Positions 43,934 to 52,230 are shown, counted from the first letter of the stretch. The stretch: 64,000 nt of DNA from Actinomycetaceae bacterium (GCA_028724905.1 JAQYTG010000005.1:178717-242716); one strand, 5' to 3'. A program made the numbers and translations. Notes: generated by a model not told the origin, from the sequence alone.

Positions 43934-45595
43934 CTATATAGAGACCGCCGAATCCTTCAGAATCTGAGATGCCTTGTTACGAATTCGCTGAGGAACAACA
44001 TCGCGATTAAGTGCTTGTACAAAATACTTTCTGAAGGCACTTAACACTAACTCTTCTGTTGAATGGTTAATAGCATCATCAACGAGCTTCGAATAATCCC
44101 AGTACTCGTATGAGATCGGAACCTCATGGATAATTTCATTTTCGGGGAGGTCTCCAGTCGATCCATGAGAAACAAATATTACCCTGACGCTCCACTTGGC
44201 TGGATCGTCGAGATTTGCCCAAGACTCCTCGAGGCGCTGTTGAACAATTCGGGCCAATGACTGCTGATGACCCCGAACGTATGCAGGTGACACCACGCCG
44301 CCATGTGCTTCCAGAGCAATAGCCGCCCTTTTGTCAATATTGGCGAATTCAACATCACCGAGTTTGTGGCGACTCAAATTAGACGCATTTACGCTATCTC
44401 CCAGGCCTCGGGGAATCCATCCGTCATGTTGAAATGCCAAGACACTTAGTGCATCAACAATTCTCTGTTCAATGACTCCTTGGGTGTTTGACTCGTCATG
44501 TTGGATGAATCCACACAAACCGATAATCTGTGCAGCGCTAAGTGTCTCATCGATTAGCGTCAAATCTCTGTCTGTTAGTTCAATAATTCGCGCCAGCCAA
44601 GCACGTATTATTGCAGCCACGCTGCGCCGAGCACGAAACGGAAGACTTTCAACCATATGCAAGATTCGCACCAATGCATGCGCACTAACACCGGATCTGT
44701 TTCGTGCCCACTGGTCGTCAAGTTGAGATACAGCCTTAGCGTTATTTAAGACTGCATTTCCTGTAGCAACGTGATATTGCGCGAATACTGCCTCTCCCAA
44801 TGCACCGCGAGGCCCAAACTCATATAAAAACGAGGCTGGATGGTCATATCTATCGAGCGGGAGCATACACCAGTGGAGCATTTGAAGGTAAGGCCATTCA
44901 CTGGCATTCTCCGAAGTAAGAATTGTTCCTTCACCTTGTTTAATTAGCAAGCGCAAATCAGATGTAAGGCTTTCTCCGTCTAACCATGGACTAGCAAGCT
45001 CACCAGCAATTTCACACGATTCGTCTGCTGATGTATCTGTAAAATGCTGATTGGAATAGATCTCGTCTTTTGGCCGTATAACATTCTCAAAATCGTCAAC
45101 CGACAAACTAGGCAGAAGTTCAAAGTGTGCAGCTATAACCTGTATCGCCTTATAGGGGACATAAAGACTTGATTCTAGCGAAAACAACAACCGGGATATC
45201 TGTGAAGCAGAAAGATGTTCTCTGGCAAGTAAACCATGGATGAAAGTTGCTCGCGAAAGTAGACGCAGGGCTTCTTTCGGATTTAATCCGCGCCAGTCAC
45301 GTTTACCACCCTTTTGGAGGTGCTTCACAACATCGCAGTAGCCCTTTCCGTCAAGGCCAATATCACTAGCGGAGGTGCCTTCAAGAAGAGCGGTTATTGC
45401 GAACTCGAGTGCCCGGTTAATATTTCCTGAGTGGAAATATTCTTCAATGTCATCAGAGAGCAGTATCAAATACGAGTCAATCGAATCGTAAGACGAAGAT
45501 TGATTAACCAGGTTACTGAGCCTGCCGACACCTTCTTTCTGTTCCTGTTCAGAAATAGGAAGCTGGAGTTCGTCTATCAGTTCATTCAGAGTCAT
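43934..45595 (-). CDS. Candidate restriction endonuclease of the C5-methyltransferase locus
   Basis: 553 residues, not recognised as a named family. The N-terminal two-thirds are helical. The C-terminal third holds a conserved-looking block HKLGDVEFANIDKRAAIALE then AHGGVVSPAYVRGHQQSLAR and WSVRVIFVSHG, alternating strands and acidic/Lys residues compatible with a nuclease core. Its start overlaps the XRE regulator by 14 nt, and the pair is divergent from an intact DNA C5-methyltransferase. Regulator-coupled endonuclease opposite the methylase is the classic controller-protein type II layout, so an endonuclease is the most economical reading. Evidence is positional, not catalytic. Confidence 0.55.
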   Translation of the reverse strand: MTLNELIDELQLPISEQEQKEGVGRLSNLVNQSSSYDSIDSYLILLSDDIEEYFHSGNINRALEFAITALLEGTSASDIGLDGKGYCDVVKHLQKGGKRDWRGLNPKEALRLLSRATFIHGLLAREHLSASQISRLLFSLESSLYVPYKAIQVIAAHFELLPSLSVDDFENVIRPKDEIYSNQHFTDTSADESCEIAGELASPWLDGESLTSDLRLLIKQGEGTILTSENASEWPYLQMLHWCMLPLDRYDHPASFLYEFGPRGALGEAVFAQYHVATGNAVLNNAKAVSQLDDQWARNRSGVSAHALVRILHMVESLPFRARRSVAAIIRAWLARIIELTDRDLTLIDETLSAAQIIGLCGFIQHDESNTQGVIEQRIVDALSVLAFQHDGWIPRGLGDSVNASNLSRHKLGDVEFANIDKRAAIALEAHGGVVSPAYVRGHQQSLARIVQQRLEESWANLDDPAKWSVRVIFVSHGSTGDLPENEIIHEVPISYEYWDYSKLVDDAINHSTEELVLSAFRKYFVQALNRDVVPQRIRNKASQILKDSAVSI

Positions 45596-45884
45596 GATGG
45601 GTGTCCGATTTCCAAAAACTACTTGGCCGCGCTCCGTTATGAATCCACAAGCGTGCTACTAAGCTAGATGCCGCATCGCAATCAAGCCCTAAGCCTTGTA
45701 GCCAAAACATTGCTTGACCTATGGTTAGCTGCCTTGAGCCGGCCTCAACACGTGACACGAGTGATTGATCTACGCCGAGTTCTGCTGCTAAACCGGTTTG
45801 ACTAAGACCTGCGTCCTCGCGCAACCTACGTATCTCGCGTGAAAACGCAAGATCAAGTTTCCTTCCTGGTTGCATACTGGCCAT
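45582..45884 (-). CDS. XRE-family HTH regulator (controller-protein-like)
   Basis: 100 residues. The helix-turn-helix EIRRLREDAGLSQTGLAAEL then GVDQSLVSRVEAGSRQL is a textbook Cro/CI-type domain; the C-terminus is short and helical. It starts at 45884 (or an inner ATG at 45875) with no ribosome site and with a palindrome abutting the start, suggesting a leaderless transcript under self-control. In restriction-modification loci such controllers delay endonuclease expression. It overlaps the candidate endonuclease gene. Confidence 0.8.
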   Translation of the reverse strand: MASMQPGRKLDLAFSREIRRLREDAGLSQTGLAAELGVDQSLVSRVEAGSRQLTIGQAMFWLQGLGLDCDAASSLVARLWIHNGARPSSFWKSDTHHDSE

Positions 45885-45920
45885 ATGTAGATTCTACATA
45901 GCGACTAGGTTGAAAACCTA
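45884..45920. promoter_or_regulatory. Two palindromic controller-box candidates
   Basis: TATGTAG-ATT-CTACATA (7+3+7, 45884-45900) and TAGGTT-GAA-AACCTA (6+3+6, 45906-45920) sit side by side in the divergent promoter of the XRE gene and the methyltransferase gene. TAATAT at 45923-45928 ends 7 nt before the methyltransferase ATG, implying a leaderless mRNA. Confidence 0.6.
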
Positions 45921-45935
45921 TGGTAATATTGCGCT

Positions 45936-47033
45936 ATGACAAATCAGCATAGCTCTGCCCCGACCTTTGTCTCTTTGTACTCAGGAGCAGGTGGATTAGA
46001 CATAGGTTTTGCTCAGGCTGGATTTAGGCCGGTTTTCGGCAATGACATAGCACCAGACGCTGTCAGAACCCACAACAACATTCAATTCGTGCAAGACCCA
46101 CAATGGCGAACTGCGGCAAGAATGTTCCAAGGAACTAGAGCAATAGCTGGCGATGTGCGCGAAGTGGGGTCAAGTCTCGCCGAAGGTATGGCCGATCTTG
46201 TTATTGGAGGACCGCCATGCCAAGGGTTTTCTGTCGCTGGAAAAATGGATCCAGAAGATCCTCGCTCTAAGCACGTATTCGATTTCCTTGGTCTCGTTGC
46301 TCGAATCAAGCCGAGAGCTTTTGTCATGGAAAACGTGGCGGCGCTTGCACGAAATACGCGTTGGAAAGACGTCATTGCGTCGTTAAAAGACATTGCCTCG
46401 GTCGAATATAAGGTCCAGCTTGTTGTCCTCAATGCTGCTGAGTGGGGAGTACCCCAGGCTAGAGAGAGGATGTTTCTTATTGGGATTCCAACTGACTGCC
46501 CTGATTTAGATTTTGGTGATGCGCCAAACCGCGACAATCCTAAGACGGTGCGAGAGACTCTTTCGGAATTGCCACCTGCAGGCGACAGAGGAAACAACTC
46601 CATGTGTACTGCAAAAATTACTCTTGCGAAGCATCCTGTATTACGTCGTTCGCCGTTTGCTGGCATGCTATTTAATGGTCAAGGACGCGTGATTAATTTG
46701 GACGCAGCGTCTCCGACATTGCCAGCATCAATGGGTGGAAACAGAACGCCAATCATTGACACCGATTCATTACAGGACGCCACATCAACGCCCTGGATTG
46801 TGAAATACCACAAGAGACTCTTCGAGGATCATGACTCTCCGCTTAAGGCAATTCCAAAGAATGCACATATGAGACGGATAACTGTAGAGGAAGCAGCAGC
46901 GATTCAGACTTTCCCGAAAGACCTGAAATGGGAAGGCTCACAATCAAGCCAATATCGACAAATTGGGAACGCTGTCCCCCCATTGCTCGCTTTCCATGTG
47001 GCAGAGCATCTCAAGAAAGCACTCGGATATTAA
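45936..47033 (+). CDS. DNA (cytosine-5) methyltransferase
   Basis: 365 residues, all canonical motifs in order: I FVSLYSGAGGLDIGFAQAGF; IV VIGGPPCQGFSVAG with the catalytic Cys (about residue 94); VI AFVMENVAAL; VIII VPQARERMFLIG; a short variable target-recognition region; IX HMRRITVEEAAAIQTFP; X QYRQIGNAVPPLLAF. It methylates C5 of cytosine in a target that cannot be read from the sequence. It lacks a ribosome site and appears leaderless. Divergent from the XRE regulator and candidate endonuclease, forming a type II restriction-modification locus. Confidence 0.95.
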   Translation: MTNQHSSAPTFVSLYSGAGGLDIGFAQAGFRPVFGNDIAPDAVRTHNNIQFVQDPQWRTAARMFQGTRAIAGDVREVGSSLAEGMADLVIGGPPCQGFSVAGKMDPEDPRSKHVFDFLGLVARIKPRAFVMENVAALARNTRWKDVIASLKDIASVEYKVQLVVLNAAEWGVPQARERMFLIGIPTDCPDLDFGDAPNRDNPKTVRETLSELPPAGDRGNNSMCTAKITLAKHPVLRRSPFAGMLFNGQGRVINLDAASPTLPASMGGNRTPIIDTDSLQDATSTPWIVKYHKRLFEDHDSPLKAIPKNAHMRRITVEEAAAIQTFPKDLKWEGSQSSQYRQIGNAVPPLLAFHVAEHLKKALGY

Positions 47034-47063
47034 TTAGGGACTATTGCGCCAGTTCTTAACCTC

Positions 47064-48941
47064 TTAAAACAGTGATCCTTGCTCGTTCGTCTCATCGGCT
47101 ACTTGTTCTCGGATGTCGTGCAGCAGGCCGGGCTGGTCGGCGTCATCGCCGTCTCCAAATACAAGTTCCATTGCCCCGGCGCCGTCAAAGTCGGATGGTG
47201 GTGTGACGTCGGTGTTGTTGAGGATGATGAGCTGTCCTTGATCAGCGGTGTCAATCATGTAGTCGAAGAGGTTTCTAAGCAGCCCAGTCACTGGTCGCCC
47301 GTTTTCATCCTTTCGGGTGATGAGGTCGTCCCCACTCTTTTGATGTTCTAGCCCTAGTGTTGGGGTGTCGAAGAGCATGATTGTTGGCTTATAAAGTGCG
47401 CGCTCGGAAATGTAGTGGCGTAACGCTAGTCCCACAATCGTATTGAAAAATGCGCGGTAGCCTTTCCCGTGCGATTTCTTGCGTTTGCCAGCAACTACGA
47501 TATCGAAGTCGTCCTCGTCGAAGGTTGCGCTCTTGGCTTTTTCGTAGTGTACTTCGGTCAGGATTTCACGCAGGTACTTCGTCATCGAGCTGAAAAACTC
47601 GCGAGGAAAGAATCCTTCTAGCTCGTAGTTGAGTTCGGTAGGTTCCTCGGTACTAATGTCTCCAATCTGAGATCCCCATTCACCGATTTTTGCGTTGAGC
47701 ATTTCAATCTCTGCGCGCTTTTCCTCGACTTGCCGAAGCTCCCGGATGGCTTGGGAGAGTTCTTTGATTGCTGGGGTCAGCTCATTTGCTAGGTCTGTTT
47801 GCAGGGCAGCGAGTTCTTGCTTTGCTTCAGATAGGTGCTGTTGTACCGCAATCGTACGGCTAGATAGTTGCTCTTGGACGCGCTGGAGTTCCTGCAGGTT
47901 ACTAACCTCGTTCGCGGTATCTGATGCTATAGCTTCACTGTAGTCGGGTAGCTCGTTAACGTGGATTTTGCTTCCGCAAAACGCGCATGTCTCTTCAGGG
48001 CGAAGATACTCGGCATGGTCATTTGCGTCATCGTCAAAGGTTAGGCGCTTAATTTTCGCTACATAGACAGAAGCGAGATCGTTGTATTTGGCGATGGCAA
48101 ACTCTAGCCGAGTCTGCTCATGCTCAAGATTTGAAATGAGTCGATTGAGATCGGCAATCTTGGATAGCCGTTCAGCTTGATCGTGAGTCAATGACTCCAT
48201 TCGTGTGCCGAGCTCGTCAATCTCATCTCTGACGCTTCTGCCTTCAAACTCGCGAGTCTCATTGACGAGCGCATCTCTACGCGCCTCAGCTTTCTCAATA
48301 TCGTCGTTAATGAACGGCACTAGGACGCGTTTACGTGTAGCAATATCAGCTGGGCTTATGCCTTCCCTATAGGTGGACAAATCATAGTCGTAAAACAGTG
48401 TGAGGAATGCTGATAGCGTGGCATATTTTGCGCTTGTGAAAATGGATTCTTCACTAGTTATGCGGTTTTCGCTCCTGTGTAAGGTCTTGCTAAACGTGCG
48501 CCACGAGAGTTTCTCTTTGCTCCCATACCTGTTAGTTAATATCGAGCGAGGTTCGTTCAAGCCAATCATCCGGAGTAAGACATCAGAAATAGTGAAGTGA
48601 TCGTCATTCCCGTCAGTTGGTGCCTGTTCGTATTCTCCTGCAGGAATGCCGTAATCGCGGTCTGCTACTACGTAGGTAAGCGTTGATCCTAAACCCCTTT
48701 TGAGCGTGACCTTCCCGCTAACTCCTTGCAGCACCATGGTAATTCGGTCATAGCCGGTTTCTTTACCGAAAGGCGCTGTTGACCCTGCCAGCATGTACTT
48801 GATTGCTTTGGCAAGATAGGTCTTCCCAGTATCAGACGGCCCGTGGATAATGTTGAAGCCTGGAGAGAAACGGATGACGGAGGCATCGACATTGTCACCA
48901 TCGAATCGAATGGACTCGATGTAGAAGTGGTTGTCTGTCAT
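47064..48941 (-). CDS. SMC/Rad50-like ATPase of an ABC-3C (Lamassu-like) defence system
   Basis: 625 residues. The N-terminal half ATPase has Walker A GPSDTGKT (34-41) in FSPGFNIIHGPSDTGKTYLA. A coiled coil runs from about 215 to 420, interrupted by a zinc-hook-like CAFCG (319-323). The C-terminal half has GKRKKSHGKGYRAFFNTIVG (signature-like region, about 485-504), then Walker B TIMLFDTPTLG with Thr after the Asp instead of the usual Glu. This split-ATPase with a short coil and CxxC hook matches DUF3732-type ATPases of ABC three-component systems, a group that includes Lamassu LmuB. It overlaps the middle-component gene by 4 nt, being third in the operon. Confidence 0.85.
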   Translation of the reverse strand: MTDNHFYIESIRFDGDNVDASVIRFSPGFNIIHGPSDTGKTYLAKAIKYMLAGSTAPFGKETGYDRITMVLQGVSGKVTLKRGLGSTLTYVVADRDYGIPAGEYEQAPTDGNDDHFTISDVLLRMIGLNEPRSILTNRYGSKEKLSWRTFSKTLHRSENRITSEESIFTSAKYATLSAFLTLFYDYDLSTYREGISPADIATRKRVLVPFINDDIEKAEARRDALVNETREFEGRSVRDEIDELGTRMESLTHDQAERLSKIADLNRLISNLEHEQTRLEFAIAKYNDLASVYVAKIKRLTFDDDANDHAEYLRPEETCAFCGSKIHVNELPDYSEAIASDTANEVSNLQELQRVQEQLSSRTIAVQQHLSEAKQELAALQTDLANELTPAIKELSQAIRELRQVEEKRAEIEMLNAKIGEWGSQIGDISTEEPTELNYELEGFFPREFFSSMTKYLREILTEVHYEKAKSATFDEDDFDIVVAGKRKKSHGKGYRAFFNTIVGLALRHYISERALYKPTIMLFDTPTLGLEHQKSGDDLITRKDENGRPVTGLLRNLFDYMIDTADQGQLIILNNTDVTPPSDFDGAGAMELVFGDGDDADQPGLLHDIREQVADETNEQGSLF

Positions 48942-49396
48942 TGTTCATCCTCTCTCACTACGAGCACACCTTTTTGCTCAATGAAGTCTGTGATCTCCAC
49001 AGCTTGATGGCTGTCAACGAAAGCTAAGGCCGAGCCAAGGTAGTAAAGATATTCGTTCTTGTATTGGGAAGATAAGGCATCGCAGTATTCGTTGCCTTTG
49101 TCAGTTATTTGGTAGCGGAGACCCGTAGGCGTTGTCTGAGCAGCAATAATTCGTGCAAGTACGCCCATCTTGATACCAGCGTGTATATGCTTCAAGCGAG
49201 CTGCAAACTCTGCTAATTCGAAGCCAGCGTCACCGTGCAAGTTCGAATAGGATAGCCCAAAATCTGCTGCTTGAGTCGTTAAGTAATCGAGCATTGCAAT
49301 GGCATCTTCACTACGATGTAGCCCGGGGCGAGCATTGAGGATGAGCGCTACGCGGGTCACCATTTCCAAAGGCGAGTTGAGTACCGATTGATTCAT
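48938..49396 (-). CDS. Middle component of ABC-3C system
   Basis: 152 residues. The ATG at 49396 overlaps the effector stop (TAATG). It is alpha-helical with a winged-HTH-like C-terminal part (LARIIAAQTTPTGLRYQITD then KGNEYCDALSSQYKNEYLYY) and begins MVTRVALILNARPGLHRSED, features of the small middle components that sit between effector and ATPase genes in ABC-3C operons. It presumably bridges the ATPase and the effector. Overlaps at both ends show tight translational coupling. Confidence 0.7.
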   Translation of the reverse strand: MNQSVLNSPLEMVTRVALILNARPGLHRSEDAIAMLDYLTTQAADFGLSYSNLHGDAGFELAEFAARLKHIHAGIKMGVLARIIAAQTTPTGLRYQITDKGNEYCDALSSQYKNEYLYYLGSALAFVDSHQAVEITDFIEQKGVLVVREDEQ

Positions 49397-50451
49397 TACG
49401 GCTTCACCCACTTAAATTTTCCGGCGTTGACGAGAATATGGCAGACGCCTTTGCGGTGAGTGATTTTGAATAGACCCGAGGTTGTTGTGACGTGTGAGGC
49501 CATTAGTTTCGCTTCGCCCACGCGAGTCATTGTTTCTTGAAGACGATCATAGCCTGTGTCGAAACGTTTTCGAATGGTTGCTTTGATTGCTTCATATATG
49601 TCTGTTTTGATTTTCTCGAATTCTTCTTCGCCATCTAGGCTTGCTTCATTAAGTAGGTTCCGAAGTGCGTCCGCATCAAAGTACTCTCGCCGGTGGTCGT
49701 TGAAGTCTTCTACCCACTCTTCATCGGGATGATCCTTGATATAAGTGATATCGACATCTTCGCCTGTGTATTCTGAATACACTTCGTAAAGCGCCATAAT
49801 ATATTTACGCTCCGAGGGTTTAATGCCAGCAGGGATTTTTGATTGTTTTGGTAGCTGAACCTTATAGCCACCTACCGAAAGGTACTGGTTTCCGACCACG
49901 AAAATCTCATCTGCCCTCAACTCAGAAAAGTGTTTCTTTGTAGGGATCTCGATTTTGTCTGGCAGCGTCGCGTCATACAGTGAGCTATTCCAAGGGCGGT
50001 CGTTAATTTCGTAGATTTTATGTGTCCGGTTGTCCAAGCCGGTAAGCAGAAGATCCTGAAGCGTATCGATAACAACATCACGTTTCCCGGGATAACCATT
50101 CGCCTCGAGAATTGCTCCGATGTCTTTAGTGCGCCCAAACTCAATTCGGTGTTGAACGAATTCGTAAAAGCCCTCACGATCAAAATGAGTACTCCAGAAT
50201 CTTGCTAATGCGACCGTGATGTTCTTGGCGTCGTTGAACATACGCTGGCGGCGGTCGGCATCGGATCGCTCGCGTTTTTCTGCGGGCATATCTTTCTTGC
50301 CAAATGGCCCGTAGAACTTATTCTTCCCTGGACCGCGAAAATCTTTCTTTACAGACGCATCTGTCAATGTCAATAGGAATCTGCCACCACCAGTACTGTC
50401 ATCGTCTTCCGTAACACCGAAGAGTAGGGCGAAAAGATCACTCAGCTTCAC
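49396..50451 (-). CDS. Putative effector of ABC-3C system, unknown domain
   Basis: 351 residues from the GTG at 50451 with GGAGG 9 nt upstream; the in-frame ATG at 50466 would place that site inside the gene. No named nuclease motif is recognisable. The N-terminal 150 residues contain a basic, Gly-rich stretch (KKDFRGPGKNKFYGPFGKKD) and helical segments. The C-terminal part, with ERKYIMALYEVYSEYTGEDV, DFNDHRREYFDADALRNLLN and KTDIYEAIKATIRKRFDTGY, resembles the C-terminal adaptor domain of ABC-3C effectors that dock to the middle component. First gene of the operon. Which part is toxic, and to what, is unknown. Confidence 0.65.
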   Translation of the reverse strand: MKLSDLFALLFGVTEDDDSTGGGRFLLTLTDASVKKDFRGPGKNKFYGPFGKKDMPAEKRERSDADRRQRMFNDAKNITVALARFWSTHFDREGFYEFVQHRIEFGRTKDIGAILEANGYPGKRDVVIDTLQDLLLTGLDNRTHKIYEINDRPWNSSLYDATLPDKIEIPTKKHFSELRADEIFVVGNQYLSVGGYKVQLPKQSKIPAGIKPSERKYIMALYEVYSEYTGEDVDITYIKDHPDEEWVEDFNDHRREYFDADALRNLLNEASLDGEEEFEKIKTDIYEAIKATIRKRFDTGYDRLQETMTRVGEAKLMASHVTTTSGLFKITHRKGVCHILVNAGKFKWVKP

Positions 50452-50475
50452 GGGTTCTCCTCCCATCCCGATTTT

Positions 50476-50513
50476 TTACGGACAGTTACGGACTTTTTAC
50501 GGATGCTTACGGA
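50476..50513. promoter_or_regulatory. Four TTACGGA iterons upstream of the ABC-3C operon
   Basis: TTACGGA at 50476-50482, 50486-50492, 50497-50503 and 50507-50513: same orientation, spacing 10, 11 and 10 bp, that is one helical turn each. They lie 25-62 nt before the effector start and probably overlap its promoter. A stem-loop AGCAC-TTCG-GTGCT follows at 50569-50582. Confidence 0.65.
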
Positions 50514-50696
50514 GCTGCCTCTTTCATTCGCGTTTCATCGGCGAAACTAGCAGTGGTCGCTCACGAAGCACTTCGGTGCTAGTCAAATTTTACCGTGAAT
50601 GGTTGTGTTGCATAACACAACCAAGGTCACGCCCGGCTATTCGCGAGCGACTCGGTCAAAAGCAGGCAAATCGAGACAAGCGAGGAGGTGGCAAAA

Positions 50697-50840
50697 ATGG
50701 CAAAACGAAATGGCAGGCAGACGTCGCGGAAGGTGGCGTCACAAGCATCGCGCATCATGCGGGATGGACGTTACGGCACGGCAGCGAAGACGGTCGCAGC
50801 ATCGGCACTGGCTCAAACAAAACCGTCAAGCAAGAAATAG
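50697..50840 (+). CDS. Small basic protein, 47 residues
   Basis: The ATG at 50697 has GAGGAGG 8 nt upstream, the best ribosome site in this stretch. The product starts MAKRNGRQTSRKVASQASRI, continues MRDGRYGTAAKTVAASALAQ and ends TKPSSKK. It is strongly basic (Lys/Arg) with Ser/Ala, suggesting a nucleic-acid-binding or structural small protein. Similar short Arg/Lys/Ala proteins occur beside mobile elements in actinobacteria (recollection, not checked). It is divergent from the ABC-3C operon. Function unknown. Confidence 0.6.
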   Translation: MAKRNGRQTSRKVASQASRIMRDGRYGTAAKTVAASALAQTKPSSKK

Positions 50841-50972
50841 AGCCACCCGGGGAGGCTGCGGCATACCGGTTCCTGGCGCTCTCCTCGCTACACAACTGAA
50901 TATTCGCGCGAGCAAAGCATTATCCGAAATTAGCACGATTTAGCGGTTTTCGGGGTTCTCGTTAGGTACCAG

Positions 50973-51017
50973 CGGGCGCCAGCATCACAGCATTGACGGC
51001 TGTGGTGCTGGCGCCCG
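50973..51017. terminator. 19-bp-stem hairpin at the defence/prophage border
   Basis: CGGGCGCCAGCATCACAGC (50973-50991) pairs with 50999-51017 (one G-U) around a 7-nt loop. It is flanked by CTCGTTAGGT on the left and inverted ACCTAACGAG on the right (about 50958 and 51057), so the whole unit is a nested inverted repeat. Confidence 0.65.
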
Positions 51018-51096
51018 TGCTCAATTTGAGCACCTAACAATCCCATGAACCGTGGCCACCTAACGAGGCCCCTTCAAACCAGAAGGGACGCCTCTC

Positions 51097-51570
51097 ATGG
51101 CACACAACTACACCACATTCAGCTTCGATTACGTCACCGACGAGCACATCGAAGTCCACCTCCCATCCGATAGCCCGATTGCGCAAGCGTTGCTTGAGCA
51201 TGACGCGCGCTGGAAGAAAACGAACCGGGCAGATACGCGCCGGGATCGGCACTCGTCACCATCAGAGTTCCCGGTAGAAGGGATGCATTTCGCTGCCGAT
51301 GTTGATATCGAACGCGACTTCATCAACAAGCAGGCAGTCGCCACTGCATTCGCTGGACTCTCTAAACGTCAACGCTTCCTAATTGAGGCGGTCGTTCTGG
51401 ACGGTTACTCGTTTGCTGAACTAGCTCGGGTTGAGCACAAGGATGAGTCCGCGATCCGTCACGCCTACACCCGGGCAATTAAGCGGGCGCGAAAAATTCT
51501 CGAGGCCGACCGTCCGGAATCGACCTCTGCCGTGGCTTATAGCGCAAAGCAACAAAACCGAACCAAGTAA
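51097..51570 (+). CDS. Phage sigma-70 region-4-like regulator
   Basis: 157 residues. Weak N-terminal half; the C-terminal half is a sigma region 4/ECF-like HTH: INKQAVATAFAGLSKRQRFL, then IEAVVLDGYSFAELARVEHK and DESAIRHAYTRAIKRARKIL. Such genes commonly open the early/replication operon of Gram-positive phages and act as regulators rather than as full sigma factors. The last 20 codons contain a copy of the 34-nt repeat element (51510-51543). First gene of the + strand prophage operon. Confidence 0.75.
   Translation: MAHNYTTFSFDYVTDEHIEVHLPSDSPIAQALLEHDARWKKTNRADTRRDRHSSPSEFPVEGMHFAADVDIERDFINKQAVATAFAGLSKRQRFLIEAVVLDGYSFAELARVEHKDESAIRHAYTRAIKRARKILEADRPESTSAVAYSAKQQNRTK
51510..51543 (+). 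repeat. 34-nt phage element, copy inside sigma-like gene
   Basis: It matches the copies at 37878, 57467 and 57532 over 34 gapless positions (CCGTCCGG at left, TCTGCCGTGGC near the right). It is coding here, near the 3' end of the sigma-like gene, 74 nt before the next start; the following hairpin is not preserved. Confidence 0.55.
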
Positions 51571-51583
51571 AGGAGTGATTGCG

Positions 51584-51787
51584 ATGCACCATAAGCGAAC
51601 AGAAGGACGATTCGCCCGCCTAATGCGGCGTATCACCGGACGCACCGAACGCACCACCATTGGCAAGCATTCGATGCGCCGCCCAATCCCAGAAACCGTG
51701 AGCCTCGTTGATGACGACGATGACCTCATGGCTCTGGCACGCGCCCTCTATCCCGAACGCTACGGCCACAAAGGCGGTGAACAGTGA
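51584..51787 (+). CDS. Small phage protein, 67 residues
   Basis: The ATG at 51584 follows AAAGGAGTGATTGCG; an upstream in-frame start at 51431 would lie inside the sigma-like gene and is rejected. The product is basic N-terminally (HHKRTEGRFARLMRRITGRT) and acidic later (VSLVDDDDDLMALARALYPE). Unknown function; its stop overlaps the next start (ATGATGA context). Confidence 0.6.
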   Translation: MHHKRTEGRFARLMRRITGRTERTTIGKHSMRRPIPETVSLVDDDDDLMALARALYPERYGHKGGEQ

Positions 51788-52230
51788 TGAATATTCATGA
51801 AGCTAACCAGATTATTCGGCTGTTGAACCAAATGGCTGAGGCCGTGACGAGTATGGGCGCGATCGTGGAGCAGACGGCGTGGAACACCATCGAAGACCAT
51901 GCCGGAATGCCCGGCGAGCGCCCAATCACAGCGGCGCGCCTCGAAAACCCCTACGCAGATGAGGACATTCTCGAAGCGGAAATCGTTGAGGAAGAACCCG
52001 ATGATACTGCGTCTGAACCAGAGCCAGAGGCTGAGCGTTCACCTCAGAAGCTGTTGGATATGGAGGATGTTCGGTTCAACCTGGCCGAGCTTTCGCGCCG
52101 GGGCTTGACGGACTTCATCAAAGCCCAGATCCACTCGTTCGGACACACGAAGCTCTCGCAACTCTCGCTGGAGCAGGCGAACGCCGTGCTAGCAGCTGCG
52201 GAAGCAGAGGCTGAGGGTGGTGGTGCCTGA
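51784..52230 (+). CDS. Phage hypothetical protein, 148 residues
   Basis: It starts at ATGATGAAT overlapping the previous gene. It has an N-terminal helical region (IHEANQIIRLLNQMAEAVTS), a strongly acidic Glu/Pro linker (EAEIVEEEPDDTASEPEPEA), and a C-terminal helical domain DMEDVRFNLAELSRRGLTDF then KLSQLSLEQANAVLAAAEAE. Such proteins precede DUF2800 genes in actinobacterial prophages; function unknown. It overlaps the DUF2800 gene by 1 nt. Confidence 0.65.
   Translation: MMNIHEANQIIRLLNQMAEAVTSMGAIVEQTAWNTIEDHAGMPGERPITAARLENPYADEDILEAEIVEEEPDDTASEPEPEAERSPQKLLDMEDVRFNLAELSRRGLTDFIKAQIHSFGHTKLSQLSLEQANAVLAAAEAEAEGGGA

Noticed and set aside
51097..51570. True sigma factor
   Set aside because: Only a region-4-like HTH is present and no region 2; called sigma-like regulator only.
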